A stretch of 36,993 bases of DNA from Tabrizicola sp. (GCF_016792905.1 NZ_JAEULP010000029.1:1-36993), one strand, 5' to 3'; shown: positions 9,083 to 17,899, counted from the stretch's first letter. Numbers and translations are program-made. Notes: generated by a model from the sequence alone, not told the origin.

Positions 9083-10114
9083 ATGGCCACAAAGCTTCGG
9101 CTAGATAAGCACAACCTGAGAGAGATTACTGGAATCGGTGCGGAATTGGGCGGAATTGTGGCAAACGGAACCGCATGGATCGAGGCACTGCGCAGCAAGT
9201 TGCGGCTGACAGCGGTAATCTCGACCGACGGCTGGGCACGGACCTGGCTGTCGCGGGCGATGGCGGCGGCGGTGCGCGCCTTCCTGGTGATGATCCTGAT
9301 CGTGGCTCCCTCGGTGATCCTGCCCGGGATCGGCACCGACACCAAGCAGATCGTCGCCCTTCTGGCGCTGTTCGGCGGGGCGCTGGTGTTCTTCGAATAC
9401 AATGCCGTCTACCCCAGCCTGATCGAGTTTCGCGACGGGGCGCCCTACAACCGCATTCGCTACCTGATGATGCTGACCATCGTGGTGGTTCTGTCCTCGA
9501 TCGTCGCCGATCTTGAGGCATCGACGACGGTTTCGCGCTTCTTCCACGCGATCGGGCTCGTGATCGGCGCCTCGCTCGACTTCCCCTACTCGCCGGTGCG
9601 GCTGGCCAGCTACATGCTGGATGACAGCGCCACCGCCGCGCAGATCGTCCAGGTCAAGATCGCCGCGGCGACGGCTTACCTGATCTCGCTCTTCTCGCTG
9701 GCGCTGTTCGTCATCGTGCTGAAGCTGGTGGGCTGGCCTTCGACGAAAAGCGCGTTCAACGTCTGGGTGAACCTGCCGACCTTCGAGCCGACGGCAGGGG
9801 GCGACGTGGTCGACCGGCTGGTCCGCGATTCGCACATGAACCTTGCGGTCGGGTTCCTCTTGCCCTTCGTCATCCCGGCTGCCGTGGCGCTCTTGACCTC
9901 GGGCGTCCCGGCCGAAACGCTGACCTCGCCGCAGACGCTGATCTGGGCGATGGCGCTTTGGGCCTACATGCCGGCGGCGCTGATCATGCGGGCGGTCGCC
10001 ATGGCGCGGATCGCGGACATGATCCGCATCAAGCGTGCGGCAAAGCTGGCCGTCCTTGGCGCGATCGAGCCGTCGAAGCTGGATCACGACGATGACGAGG
10101 ACGACGATCTCTGA
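9083..10114 (+). CDS. Multi-spanning inner-membrane protein of unknown function
   Basis: This 343-aa protein is not a family I can name. It has about seven to eight hydrophobic segments, for example AFLVMILIVAPSVILPGIG, IVALLALFGGALVFFEYNAVY, YLMMLTIVVVLSSIVADL, ATAYLISLFSLALFVIVLKL, NLAVGFLLPFVIPAAVALL and ALWAYMPAALIMRAVAM. It ends in a strongly acidic tail of Asp/Glu residues (HDDDEDDDL). ATG 9083 is chosen as the first in-frame ATG after the hlyD stop, but no good ribosome binding site precedes it. GTG at 9158 (after GGAATT) is an alternative. The next gene starts inside its 3' end (23-bp overlap at 10092-10114), so they are probably co-translated and functionally linked. Confidence 0.75.
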   Translation: MATKLRLDKHNLREITGIGAELGGIVANGTAWIEALRSKLRLTAVISTDGWARTWLSRAMAAAVRAFLVMILIVAPSVILPGIGTDTKQIVALLALFGGALVFFEYNAVYPSLIEFRDGAPYNRIRYLMMLTIVVVLSSIVADLEASTTVSRFFHAIGLVIGASLDFPYSPVRLASYMLDDSATAAQIVQVKIAAATAYLISLFSLALFVIVLKLVGWPSTKSAFNVWVNLPTFEPTAGGDVVDRLVRDSHMNLAVGFLLPFVIPAAVALLTSGVPAETLTSPQTLIWAMALWAYMPAALIMRAVAMARIADMIRIKRAAKLAVLGAIEPSKLDHDDDEDDDL

Positions 10115-11162
10115 CCTCGCGCGCCTTCTCGCTCCGGTCCTCCTTGCCGCGACGCCGACCTGCGCCGATACCCTGCGCATTGCCACCTGGAACGCCGGGC
10201 TGGACCGCAGCGGGCCCGGCCTTCTGGTCCGCGACCTGGCCGAAGGCACCGATCCGCAAACCCTCGCGGTCTTGCGGGTCCTGGCTGCGCTCGACGCCGA
10301 TGTGATTCTCCTGACCGCGGTCGACTATGACCGGGGCGGGGTGGCGCTGGAGCTTCTGGCCGACAGGCTGGCGGCTGCGGGGCTGGACTATCCGCATCGC
10401 TTCGCTTTCCGTCCGAACACCGGGATGCAGACCGGCTTCGACGTCGACGGCAACGGGCGCCGCGGCGATCCGCGCGACGCCCAGGGATTCGGACTGTTCT
10501 CGGGCAATGGCGGAATGGCGATCCTGTCGCGCCTGCCGCTGGACGAGGCCGGAGCGCGGGACTTCTCGGGCTTTCTCTGGCGCGACCTGCCGGGAGGGCT
10601 TGGCAGCGACCCGCCCGACCTTGCTGCCGTGCAACGGCTGGCCACGACCGGATTTTGGGATGTGCCGTTGCTGACAGAGGGCGGCCCGCTGCACCTTCTG
10701 GCCTGGCACGCAACGCCCCCGGTGTTCGACGGGCCGGAGGACCGCAACGGGCGCCGCAACCATGACGAGGCGGCGTTCTGGCGCCTGTTCCTCGACGGCG
10801 CGCTGCCGATTCCCCCGCCGGAGGGGCCCTTCGTGCTTTTGGGCGACGGCAATCTCGATCCTGCCGATGGCGACGGGTTGCGCGACGGGATAGCGGCCCT
10901 CCTGTCGCATCCCGGCGTGCAGGATCCCGCACCGATGGGCGGGCAAGATCGGTCCGACCCCGGCCAGATCGGCGACCCACGCCTTGATACCGTGCTTTAC
11001 CCCGACCTCGGCGGGTTGCGGCTGGACTATGTGCTGCCCTCGACCGGGCTTGAGGTCGCCGGTGCGGGCGTCCTCTGGCCCGCAGAAGCCGACCCGCTGT
11101 TGCCCGACCTCAGGGCCGCCTCGCATCACTTTCCGGTCTGGGTCGACGTTACCCTGCCCTGA
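10092..11162 (+). CDS. Exported endonuclease/exonuclease/phosphatase-fold protein
   Basis: The 356-aa product starts with a signal-like sequence (MTRTTISDLARLLAPVLLAA) with likely cleavage at TCA-DT, pointing to the periplasm or outside. The mature part has the EEP (PF03372-type) landmarks: RIATWNAGL at the first strand, LDADVILLTAVDYD, VLLGDGNLDPADGDG (metal/phosphate-binding Gly-Asp-x-Asn-type motif), LRLDYVLPS and the terminal SHHFPVWVDV. Activity could be nuclease or phosphodiesterase; the substrate cannot be told from sequence. It overlaps the preceding membrane protein by 23 bp and converges with the epimerase-like gene, overlapping it by 37 bp at the 3' ends. Confidence 0.85.
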   Translation: MTRTTISDLARLLAPVLLAATPTCADTLRIATWNAGLDRSGPGLLVRDLAEGTDPQTLAVLRVLAALDADVILLTAVDYDRGGVALELLADRLAAAGLDYPHRFAFRPNTGMQTGFDVDGNGRRGDPRDAQGFGLFSGNGGMAILSRLPLDEAGARDFSGFLWRDLPGGLGSDPPDLAAVQRLATTGFWDVPLLTEGGPLHLLAWHATPPVFDGPEDRNGRRNHDEAAFWRLFLDGALPIPPPEGPFVLLGDGNLDPADGDGLRDGIAALLSHPGVQDPAPMGGQDRSDPGQIGDPRLDTVLYPDLGGLRLDYVLPSTGLEVAGAGVLWPAEADPLLPDLRAASHHFPVWVDVTLP

Positions 11163-12031
11163 AGCCCCAGCATCTGAAGGTGCCGCAGGATCACCTCGTC
11201 CAATGGCGTATCCTGCCAGCCGGGCAGCCAGTGGTGCAGCGGGCCGGGGTCAAGACTGTGCGGAAAGCTTGAAAGATACAGCATCTCGCGCAGTTCCCGG
11301 GCCAGTTCCCAGAACGGGCTGGTGACAGTGAAAATCCAGAGCGGGAAGCGCTTCACCCGCATCGACCGCCCGGACAGGCGCTCGACCCGTGCCGCCAGAT
11401 CGGCAATCGAAAAGGCGTGACCGGCAAAGGGAATGTCCGCGTAGGGTGGCAGCGCATCACCCAGGGAGGCCAACGCCACCGCCGCCCGCGCCATGTCGGG
11501 CAGGTAGGCGTAGGCGTGCAGCGCATCGGGATCGCCCAGCGCGGTGATCCTGCCTTTGGCGACCTTGGACAGGATCACCCGGTTCATCAGCATCTGTGGC
11601 GCCCCCGGCAACAGGAAATCCCCGCCGCGCAGCAGGATCGTGCGCTGGCCATGCCCGGCGGCCTCGCGATACTGCGCCTCCATCTCGGCCCGGATGCGGC
11701 CCTTGCGGCTGACCGGGCGATGCGGCGTGTCGGGGCCCCAGGGGGCGGGTTCCATGCCGTAGGGGTAGACGTTGCCGGGAACCAGGAGCGTCGCCCCGCT
11801 GGCCCGGCCCGCGGCAAGGACGGAGGTGGTGATCTCGGGGATCAGTTGCGCCCAGTTGTGATAGCCGGGCGGGTTCAGCCCGTTGACGATCAGGTCCGCC
11901 CCCTTGGCCGCCGCGGCCATGTCCGACCCGCGCCGATAGCGGTTCACCCGCCATCCCGCCGCTTGCAGGGCCTGCGCCACCTGCCCGCCGAACCCGCCCG
12001 AGGCGCCAAGGACCAGTGCTGTCTGTGCCAT
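11126..12031 (-). CDS. NAD(P)-binding epimerase/SDR-like oxidoreductase
   Basis: The 301-aa protein begins with a Rossmann dinucleotide-binding motif (ALVLGASGGFGGQVAQAL, GxxGxxG) and continues as an atypical extended SDR. It has LIVNGLNPPGYHNW, LLVPGNVYPYG in the place of the catalytic Tyr region, then LLRGGDFLLPGA and YAYLPDMARA. It resembles NAD-dependent epimerase/dehydratases acting on nucleotide sugars or unknown small molecules; the substrate is not predictable. The start at 12031 is chosen because AAGGAG lies about seven bases upstream; a longer frame beginning at 12046 would contain that site within the coding region. It is divergent from a LysR gene with an 84-bp shared spacer, so it is the likely target of that regulator. 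Confidence 0.82.
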   Translation of the reverse strand: MAQTALVLGASGGFGGQVAQALQAAGWRVNRYRRGSDMAAAAKGADLIVNGLNPPGYHNWAQLIPEITTSVLAAGRASGATLLVPGNVYPYGMEPAPWGPDTPHRPVSRKGRIRAEMEAQYREAAGHGQRTILLRGGDFLLPGAPQMLMNRVILSKVAKGRITALGDPDALHAYAYLPDMARAAVALASLGDALPPYADIPFAGHAFSIADLAARVERLSGRSMRVKRFPLWIFTVTSPFWELARELREMLYLSSFPHSLDPGPLHHWLPGWQDTPLDEVILRHLQMLGLQGRVTSTQTGK

Positions 12032-12115
12032 GATGATCTCCTTCATCCCGACATATCGACCCTGTCAGGCACAAAGGGAATTGCATGAAATCACGCACCA
12101 CCTATTCATTACCGA

Positions 12116-12991
12116 ATGGAGATGCCTGACTGGGCCCTGATCCGTTCCTTCCTTGCCGTGGCCGAGGCCGGGTCGCTGTCGGGCGCGGCGCGGGCGACCG
12201 GGATCAGCCAGCCGACGCTCGGTCGCCATGTCCACGCCATCGAGGCCGCGCTTCAGGTTGCACTCTTTACCCGCACCGCGCAGGGCCAGGCGCTGACCGA
12301 GGCGGGACAGGCGCTGCTGCCCACCGCCCGCGCCATGCAGGCCGCCGCCACCGAGCTGGTTCTGGCGGCAAGGGCGCGCGCGACCGGCATCGAGGGCAGC
12401 ATCCGCCTGACTGCAAGCCGCGCCGTCTCGCATGCGATCCTTCCGCCGATCCTTGCGCGCCTGCGGGTCGAGGAGCCGGGCATCCAGATCGACCTCGTGC
12501 CGTCGGACACCTCCGAGAACCTCCTGTTCGGCGAGGCGGACATTGCGCTGCGCATGTACCGGCCCACGCAGGGCGACCTCGTGGCCCGGCACATCGCCGA
12601 CCTGCCGCTGGGCCTCTACGCCGCGAAGGCCTATCTCGACCGCAAGGGCCGCCCGGCCACCCTTGATGACCTCCTGCGGCTCGACTTTGTCGGTCAGGAC
12701 CGGATGGACCAGGTGATCCGCGTGATGGCCGGCTTGGGCGTGACCGTCGACCGCAGCTTCTTCCCCGTGCGCTGCGACGATCCGCTGACCTATGTCGAAC
12801 TGGTCCGGGCGGGGTGCGGGCTTGGCGGCCTGTTACGCCGGACTGGCGACGCGGACCCGGTGCTGGAACGGATCGACCTGATCACCGACCTGCCCAGCCT
12901 TCCCGTCTGGCTGACCGCGGCCCCGCAGCTGCGCCAGTCGCCCCGACTGCGCAGGGTCTGGGATGCCCTCGCCGCCGCCTTCGCCGCTTGA
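12116..12991 (+). CDS. LysR-family transcriptional regulator
   Basis: The 291-aa protein has an N-terminal winged helix-turn-helix (FLAVAEAGSLSGAARATGIS, then QPTLGRHVHAIEAAL, residues 12-45) and a C-terminal periplasmic-binding-like effector domain starting about residue 90 (GSIRLTASRAVSHAILPPIL). It probably controls the divergent epimerase-like gene and itself from the 84-bp spacer, the usual LysR arrangement. There is no clear ribosome binding site; a second ATG two codons downstream is equally possible. The effector is unknown. Confidence 0.9.
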   Translation: MEMPDWALIRSFLAVAEAGSLSGAARATGISQPTLGRHVHAIEAALQVALFTRTAQGQALTEAGQALLPTARAMQAAATELVLAARARATGIEGSIRLTASRAVSHAILPPILARLRVEEPGIQIDLVPSDTSENLLFGEADIALRMYRPTQGDLVARHIADLPLGLYAAKAYLDRKGRPATLDDLLRLDFVGQDRMDQVIRVMAGLGVTVDRSFFPVRCDDPLTYVELVRAGCGLGGLLRRTGDADPVLERIDLITDLPSLPVWLTAAPQLRQSPRLRRVWDALAAAFAA

Positions 12992-13045
12992 AGTTTTCGG
13001 GCCGAAGGGCTAGGGCCACCACGACCCATTTCAGCGGAGAATCCC

Positions 13046-14152
13046 ATGGCGAACCCGTCCCTCCTGATCCTTGCCGGCGACGGCATCGGCCCCGAAGTCA
13101 TGGCCGAGGTGAAGAAGATCATCGGCTGGATGGGGGCCAGGCGCGGCGTCCGGTTCGACGTGTCGGAGGACCTCGTCGGCGGCTGCGCCTATGACGCGCA
13201 CGGCACGCCCCTGACCGATGCCACCATGGCCAAGGCGCAGGAGGTGGACGCCGTGCTGCTGGGCGCCGTGGGTGGCCCGAAATACGACAAGCTGGACTTT
13301 TCCGTCAAACCGGAACGGGGCCTCCTGCGTCTGCGCAAGGAGATGGACCTGTTTTCGAACCTGCGCCCGGCGCAGTGCTTCGACGCGCTGGCCGACTTCT
13401 CCAGCCTGAAGCGCGAGGTGGTGGCGGGCCTTGACATCGTCATCGTCCGGGAACTGACGAGCGGCGTCTACTTCGGCGAACCGCGCGGGATCTTCAAGGA
13501 AGGCAACGAGCGGGTGGGGATCAACACCCAGCGCTACACCGAATCCGAGATCGCCCGCGTGGCGAAGTCGGCCTTCGAGCTGGCCCGGAAGCGCAGCAAC
13601 AAGGTCTGCTCGATGGAGAAGGCCAACGTCATGGAATCGGGCATCTTGTGGCGCGAGGTGGTGCAGGAAGTGCACGACCGCGACTATCCGGATGTGGAGC
13701 TTAGCCACATGTACGCCGATGCGGGCGCGATGCAGCTTTGCCGCTGGCCCAAGCAGTTCGACGTGATCGTGACCGACAACCTGTTCGGCGACCTTCTGTC
13801 CGATGCGGCCGCCATGCTGACCGGCTCGCTGGGCATGTTGCCCTCGGCGAGCCTCGGCGCCCCGATGGCCAATGGCCGTCCGAAGGCGCTGTATGAACCC
13901 GTGCACGGCTCGGCCCCCGACATCGCGGGGCAGGGCAAGGCCAACCCGATCGCCTGCATCCTGAGCTTCGCCATGGCGCTGCGCTACTCGTTCGACATGG
14001 GCGAGGACGCAACGCGGGTCGAGAAGGCGGTCGAGAAGGTGCTGGCCGATGGCGTCCGCACCGCCGACCTGATGGGCCCCGAAGGCGGCACCCCGGTTTC
14101 CACCAGCCAGATGGGCGACGCGGTCATCGCCGCGCTGGACGCGAGCCTCTGA
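13046..14152 (+). CDS. leuB: 3-isopropylmalate dehydrogenase
   Basis: LeuB oxidatively decarboxylates 3-isopropylmalate with NAD+ in leucine biosynthesis, in the cytoplasm. The 368-aa sequence matches the family over its length: [12 protein letters not shown] at the N-terminus, [18 protein letters not shown] (substrate-binding arginines), [25 protein letters not shown], the signature [20 protein letters not shown] and the NAD-binding loop [20 protein letters not shown]. The start has GCGGAG 9 bases upstream. leuC/leuD are not adjacent in this window; a hairpin follows the gene. Confidence 0.97.
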   Translation: MANPSLLILAGDGIGPEVMAEVKKIIGWMGARRGVRFDVSEDLVGGCAYDAHGTPLTDATMAKAQEVDAVLLGAVGGPKYDKLDFSVKPERGLLRLRKEMDLFSNLRPAQCFDALADFSSLKREVVAGLDIVIVRELTSGVYFGEPRGIFKEGNERVGINTQRYTESEIARVAKSAFELARKRSNKVCSMEKANVMESGILWREVVQEVHDRDYPDVELSHMYADAGAMQLCRWPKQFDVIVTDNLFGDLLSDAAAMLTGSLGMLPSASLGAPMANGRPKALYEPVHGSAPDIAGQGKANPIACILSFAMALRYSFDMGEDATRVEKAVEKVLADGVRTADLMGPEGGTPVSTSQMGDAVIAALDASL

Positions 14153-14161
14153 TCCCAAGGC

Positions 14162-14182
14162 GCCGGGGCATCCCGCCCCGGC
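14162..14182 (+). terminator. Hairpin after leuB
   Basis: A perfect 8-bp stem, GCCGGGGC-ATCCC-GCCCCGGC, starts 9 bases after the leuB stop. It is followed by CTCCTTCC rather than a clean T-run, so it may be an intrinsic terminator of weak efficiency or an attenuating stem before the DMT genes. Confidence 0.45.
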
Positions 14183-14206
14183 CTCCTTCCCCGGCAGGAG
14201 CCGCCG

Positions 14207-15070
14207 ATGTCCTCTCCCCTGAAAGGCGTGCTTCTCGGACTGGCGGGGTTTGGCCTCTTCTCGATGGCGGATGCCACGATCAAGTTCCTGGGTGGCAGTT
14301 ACAACCCGGTGCAGATCATGGCCTTCGCGGGACTCTTCACCCTGCCGCTGATCGGGCTCCTCTGGCTGAAGGCTCCGGTGACGCTGCGCCCGGTGCATCC
14401 CTGGCTGATGGCGATCCGGACCCTGGCGCTGATCGGCAACGGGCTTCTGGTCACTTACGCCTTCACCGCCATGCCGCTGGCCGAGGCCTATGCGATCTTC
14501 TTCACCCTGCCCCTGATCCTGACGCTCATGGCCTGGCCCGTGCTGGGCGACCGGGTCGATCTGACCGGCGGGGCAGCCGTGCTGATCGGCCTGATCGGCG
14601 TGATCGTCGCGCTGAATCCTGGCCGGGTCGCTTTCGATCTGGCCCATCTTGCGGCGGTGGGCGGGGTGGTGCTGGCCGCCGTGCATTACCTGATCGTCCG
14701 CAAGGTCGGCGGCGCGGAATCCTCGGTCCCCATGCTGCTCTATCCGGTGCTGGGCCAGACGGCGGCAGCCTTCCTTCTGTTGCCGGGGCGCTATGTGCCG
14801 ATGCCGGTCCACGACCTTGCCACCTTGGGCATCCTCTCGCTCGGAGGCTTCGGTGGCACGCTTCTCATGTTCGCGGCGTACCGCGCGGCACCGCCCGTCG
14901 TCGTGGCCCCGACCCAATATTCGCAAATCGCCTGGGCCGCCCTCTTCGGCGCGCTGTTCTTCGCCGAGCCGATGACCCTGGCCACGGCCATCGGCATGGT
15001 GATCATCGCGGCAGCCGGACTTCTGGTCGTCCTGCGGCAAGACCGGGCCCGGCCGACCGCCGCCGAATGA
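14207..15070 (+). CDS. EamA/DMT-superfamily permease
   Basis: This 287-aa protein has ten hydrophobic segments arranged as two EamA repeats (about residues 5-135 and 145-280). Family features are FGLFSMADATIKFLGG in the first helix, YAFTAMPLAEAYAIFFTLPL in helix 4 and the repeat-2 equivalent YRAAPPVVVAPTQYSQIAWA. Members export or import amino acids, purines or other small metabolites; the substrate is not predictable. GGCAGGAG precedes the ATG. The next gene is a clear paralogue, so the pair probably arose by tandem duplication. Confidence 0.88.
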   Translation: MSSPLKGVLLGLAGFGLFSMADATIKFLGGSYNPVQIMAFAGLFTLPLIGLLWLKAPVTLRPVHPWLMAIRTLALIGNGLLVTYAFTAMPLAEAYAIFFTLPLILTLMAWPVLGDRVDLTGGAAVLIGLIGVIVALNPGRVAFDLAHLAAVGGVVLAAVHYLIVRKVGGAESSVPMLLYPVLGQTAAAFLLLPGRYVPMPVHDLATLGILSLGGFGGTLLMFAAYRAAPPVVVAPTQYSQIAWAALFGALFFAEPMTLATAIGMVIIAAAGLLVVLRQDRARPTAAE

Positions 15071-15179
15071 CTGCGGCAAACCTGTCCTGCGGGCCTTGCA
15101 CCTTCCGGCATTTCGCGCGACATTGTTGCCGCTAACAGGGTGCTTCTATTGGGCACCCCCAGCCCCCGGAACCTGACGA

Positions 15180-16145
15180 ATGTCCCCCACCCTGCGCGGC
15201 GCCCTTCTTTCGCTTGCCGCTTTTGCCGCCTATGCCACGCATGACGTCGTGGTGAAATTTCTTGGCGGTCACTATTCCTCGTTCCAGACCATGTTCTTCG
15301 CCGGGCTGATGGGCTTTCCGCTGGTCACGATCCTTCTCCTCAGCGACCGCCGCGATGGCACGCTCATCCCGCGCCATCCCTGGTGGACCGCGATCCGCAC
15401 TGTCAGCGCGGTCGTGACCGGCGCGATGGGCTTCTACGCCTTTTCCGTCCTGCCGATGGCCACCTGCTACGCGATCTTCTTTGCGATGCCGCTTTTCATC
15501 ACCCTGATGGCCATTCCCATGCTGGGCGAGAAGGTCGGCCTCCGCCGCGGCATCGCGGTCATCGTCGGGCTTCTGGGCGTGCTGATCGTATTGCGGCCCG
15601 GCAGCGGCGACAGCTTCTCGCTGGGCCACCTTGCAGCACTTGGCGCCGCCACCACCGGCTCGCTCTCCTCGATCATCGTGCGCAAGATCGGGCGCGACGA
15701 GCGCTCGGTGGTGCTGATGCTCTACCCGATGGTGCTGACCTTCGTCGCCACCGGGGCGCTGATGCCCTTCGTCTACCAGCCCATGCCCGTGACGCATCTG
15801 GCGCTTACCGCCGTGATGGCCTTCCTCGGCACCCTGGGCGCGCTTGGCAGCATCGCCGCCTATCGCACCGCCCCTGCCGTCATCGTGGCCCCGATGCAGT
15901 ACTCCCAGATCATCTGGGCCGCGATCTACGGCTGGCTATTTTTCAGCGAAAGCGTGGATTTCTACACAGCCGTCGGCTCGGCCGTGATCATCGCCTCGGG
16001 CATCTACATCGTCCTGCGCGAGGGCACGCCCTCGGTCAGCCAGAACCGCCCCGTGCTGGAAAACCGCTCCCGGTGGGAGATCGGCACCTTCCCCCGTATC
16101 TCAAGCTGGCTGAAGCGTTTCGAAAGGGGCGGCGATCAGGCCTGA
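15180..16145 (+). CDS. EamA/DMT-superfamily permease (paralogue of the preceding gene)
   Basis: The 321-aa protein has the same ten-helix, two-EamA-repeat plan and shares many motifs with its neighbour. FAAYATHDVVVKFLGGHYSS matches the first helix, YAFSVLPMATCYAIFFAMPL helix 4, and YRTAPAVIVAPMQYSQIIWA helix 9. It differs by a longer hydrophilic C-terminal tail of about 35 residues (from REGTPSVSQNRPV on) with several basic residues. The start ATG at 15180 follows a 109-bp spacer, so it may have its own promoter. The substrate is unknown. Confidence 0.88.
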   Translation: MSPTLRGALLSLAAFAAYATHDVVVKFLGGHYSSFQTMFFAGLMGFPLVTILLLSDRRDGTLIPRHPWWTAIRTVSAVVTGAMGFYAFSVLPMATCYAIFFAMPLFITLMAIPMLGEKVGLRRGIAVIVGLLGVLIVLRPGSGDSFSLGHLAALGAATTGSLSSIIVRKIGRDERSVVLMLYPMVLTFVATGALMPFVYQPMPVTHLALTAVMAFLGTLGALGSIAAYRTAPAVIVAPMQYSQIIWAAIYGWLFFSESVDFYTAVGSAVIIASGIYIVLREGTPSVSQNRPVLENRSRWEIGTFPRISSWLKRFERGGDQA

Positions 16146-16204
16146 GGCCCGCCGTTTCGCCCCTTGCCAAACCCCACGGGACGGGATAACCCCCCGCCCA
16201 AGGT

Positions 16205-16281
16205 CGGAGCGTAGCGCAGTCTGGTAGCGCACCTGCTTCGGGAGCAGGGGGTCGGAGGTTCGAATCCTCTCGCTCCGACCA
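16205..16281 (+). tRNA. tRNA-Pro (anticodon CGG)
   Basis: The 77-nt gene folds as a complete cloverleaf. The acceptor stem is CGGAGCG/CGCTCCG, D stem GCGC/GCGC, anticodon stem CCTGC/GCAGG with loop TTCGGGA (anticodon CGG, reading CCG), variable loop GGGTC, T stem GGAGG/CCTCT with loop TTCGAAT, discriminator A and encoded CCA (16279-16281). The C1-G72 pair is typical of bacterial proline tRNAs. Confidence 0.97.
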
Positions 16282-16764
16282 AATTCAGAAAATCCCGAAA
16301 AATCCGTATGCTGACATCGGGGCCGTCGCGACTCCGGAACAGTTTTCTGGCCGTGCGGACCGGACCACCGTGCCACGCATGGGCGAGGTTCCAATCCATC
16401 CCTTCGACTTGGCGACACATGGTGTTGCGTGACACAGGCGTGATTCCCTTCCGTGAACCAGCATGGTGCCGCTGTTCCTGGGGAGCGCATTTAAACGCTG
16501 CATCTCTGCCAACCTCGCCGCTACCGTCATGCTCTGGCTCTGACGATCAACGAGCCTGGAGCCTGGACAGGCATTTCCCGCGGCTTCCATGGCGGGTATC
16601 CTGCATCTAGGTTCAATCCGGTGCCGCCCGATTATTGGGCGGATCGACTTATTTTCAGTCAGATGTTCCGGCGGCCCCGCATCAAGTTTCGCCCGGCGTG
16701 CCAAGACAGAGGCCTTCGCAGCGGCAGCGCGCTATGCAGGCGGGGCAATTCAACGCAGGCATGC
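16282..16764. other. 483-bp gene-poor spacer between tRNA-Pro and ureD
   Basis: I see no convincing gene here. Open frames on both strands are short and look like no family. One structural element stands out: CCGCCC-N7-GGGCGG at 16624-16642, a perfect 6-bp inverted repeat around GATTATT. The stretch 16480-16660 is less GC-rich than its surroundings and probably carries the promoter and regulatory sites of the urease operon. It also includes the upstream in-frame extension of ureD (back to 16621), which I did not accept. Confidence 0.5.
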
Positions 16765-17577
16765 ATGTCTACCGCCCCGCTCGAGACCTTCGAACGCAGC
16801 CACGGCGTCGCGCGCCTGGAGTTCCGGCGCGCGGGGCAATGGACCCGGCTGGCCAACCTGCATCAGTCGGGTTCGGCCAAGGCGTTCGTCCATCCGGCGT
16901 CGCGGGGGCCGGATGTGGTGTTGCTGAACACCTCGGGCGGGATGACGGGGGGCGACCGGCTTTCATACGCCCTGACCCTGGGAGAAGGCTGCCGGGTGGC
17001 GGCCACCACCCAGACCGCCGAACGCGCCTATCGCAGCACCGAAGGTGTGGCAGAAGTCGAGGTGCGCCACGATCTTGGCCCGGGCGCCCATCTGGACTGG
17101 CTGCCGCAGGAAACGATCCTGTTCGATCGCTCCGCCCTTGCCCGGACGACCGAGGTCCATCTGGCCGCCGGGGCTTCCTGCCTGCTTCTGGAGGCGGTGG
17201 TGCTGGGCCGGGCGGCGATGGGCGAGGTTGTGCGGACGTTGTCCTTTACCGACCGGCGCAAGGTCACGCGGGACGGAGTGCCGGTGCTGTTCGACCCACT
17301 GATGCTGACGACCCCAGCGTTGCTGGCCGGGATCGGGGTTCTTCAGGGTGCGCGGGCCTTTGCCAGCCTTGCGCTGGTGGCCGAGGGTGCAGAGGCCCGG
17401 CTTCCGGCGCTGCGGGCGGTGCTGGACGAGCCGGGCGTCAGTGCTGGCGCCTCGGGTTTCGACGGCAAGCTGACGCTGCGGCTGATGGCGGCGGATGGCT
17501 GGCCGCTCAGACGGCAGATCCTGCGGGTGCTTGGGGTGCTGCGCGACGACCCCCTGCCCCGCGTCTGGCAGATGTAA
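16765..17577 (+). CDS. ureD: Urease accessory protein UreD
   Basis: UreD binds apo-urease and, with UreF and UreG, forms the complex that loads nickel. The 270-aa sequence shows the family stretches GSAKAFVHPASRGPDVVLLN, TSGGMTGGDRL, ATTQTAERAYRS and LDWLPQETILFDRS. The start is taken at ATG 16765 (MSTAPLETFERSHG), with GCAGG five bases before it. The frame is open further upstream (ATG 16663, 34 residues longer), but those residues are Cys/Arg-rich and unlike the family. First gene of ureDAJB-orf-CEFG; the gap to ureA is 9 bp. Confidence 0.92.
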   Translation: MSTAPLETFERSHGVARLEFRRAGQWTRLANLHQSGSAKAFVHPASRGPDVVLLNTSGGMTGGDRLSYALTLGEGCRVAATTQTAERAYRSTEGVAEVEVRHDLGPGAHLDWLPQETILFDRSALARTTEVHLAAGASCLLLEAVVLGRAAMGEVVRTLSFTDRRKVTRDGVPVLFDPLMLTTPALLAGIGVLQGARAFASLALVAEGAEARLPALRAVLDEPGVSAGASGFDGKLTLRLMAADGWPLRRQILRVLGVLRDDPLPRVWQM

Positions 17578-17586
17578 GGACATGCG

Positions 17587-17889
17587 ATGAACCTGACCCC
17601 TCGTGAGCGCGAAAAGCTTCTGGTCAGCGTGGCGGCGATGGTTGCCCGGGGCCGCCTTCGGCGCGGCGTCAAGCTGAACCACCCCGAGGCGGTGGCGCTG
17701 ATCACCGACTTCGTCGTGGAAGGCGCGCGGGACGGCCGCACCGTCGCCGACCTGATGGAGGCCGGGGCGCATGTCATAACCGCCGCGCAGTGCATGGAAG
17801 GCATCCCGGAGATGATCCATTCCGTCCAGGTCGAGGCGACCTTTCCCGACGGCACCAAGCTTGTCACCGTCCACCACCCGATCCGCTGA
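17587..17889 (+). CDS. ureA: Urease gamma subunit
   Basis: This is the smallest structural subunit of bacterial urease (urea + H2O to ammonia and carbamate). The 100-aa sequence is standard: [60 protein letters not shown] and the ending [15 protein letters not shown]. An AAGGA ribosome site precedes the ATG. UreA, UreB and UreC assemble as (alpha-beta-gamma)3. Confidence 0.97.
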   Translation: MNLTPREREKLLVSVAAMVARGRLRRGVKLNHPEAVALITDFVVEGARDGRTVADLMEAGAHVITAAQCMEGIPEMIHSVQVEATFPDGTKLVTVHHPIR

Positions 17890-17899
17890 GAGGTTCCCG

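Noticed and set aside
13031-15079. A 682-codon minus-strand open frame opposite leuB and the first DMT gene
   Set aside because: Composition (His, Gln, Arg, Gly-rich) is that of antisense of GC-rich genes; the plus-strand products are well-known families.
16205-16281. tRNA-Pro as an integration site of a genomic island
   Set aside because: No integrase, no phage or transfer genes and no visible duplicate of the tRNA 3' end in the downstream 20 kb, which holds ordinary urease and urt operons.
16101-16490. Minus-strand frames across tRNA-Pro, with strings such as SERIRTSDPLLPKQVRYQTAL
   Set aside because: This is the familiar spurious translation of the reverse strand of a tRNA gene, often seen as a false hypothetical protein.
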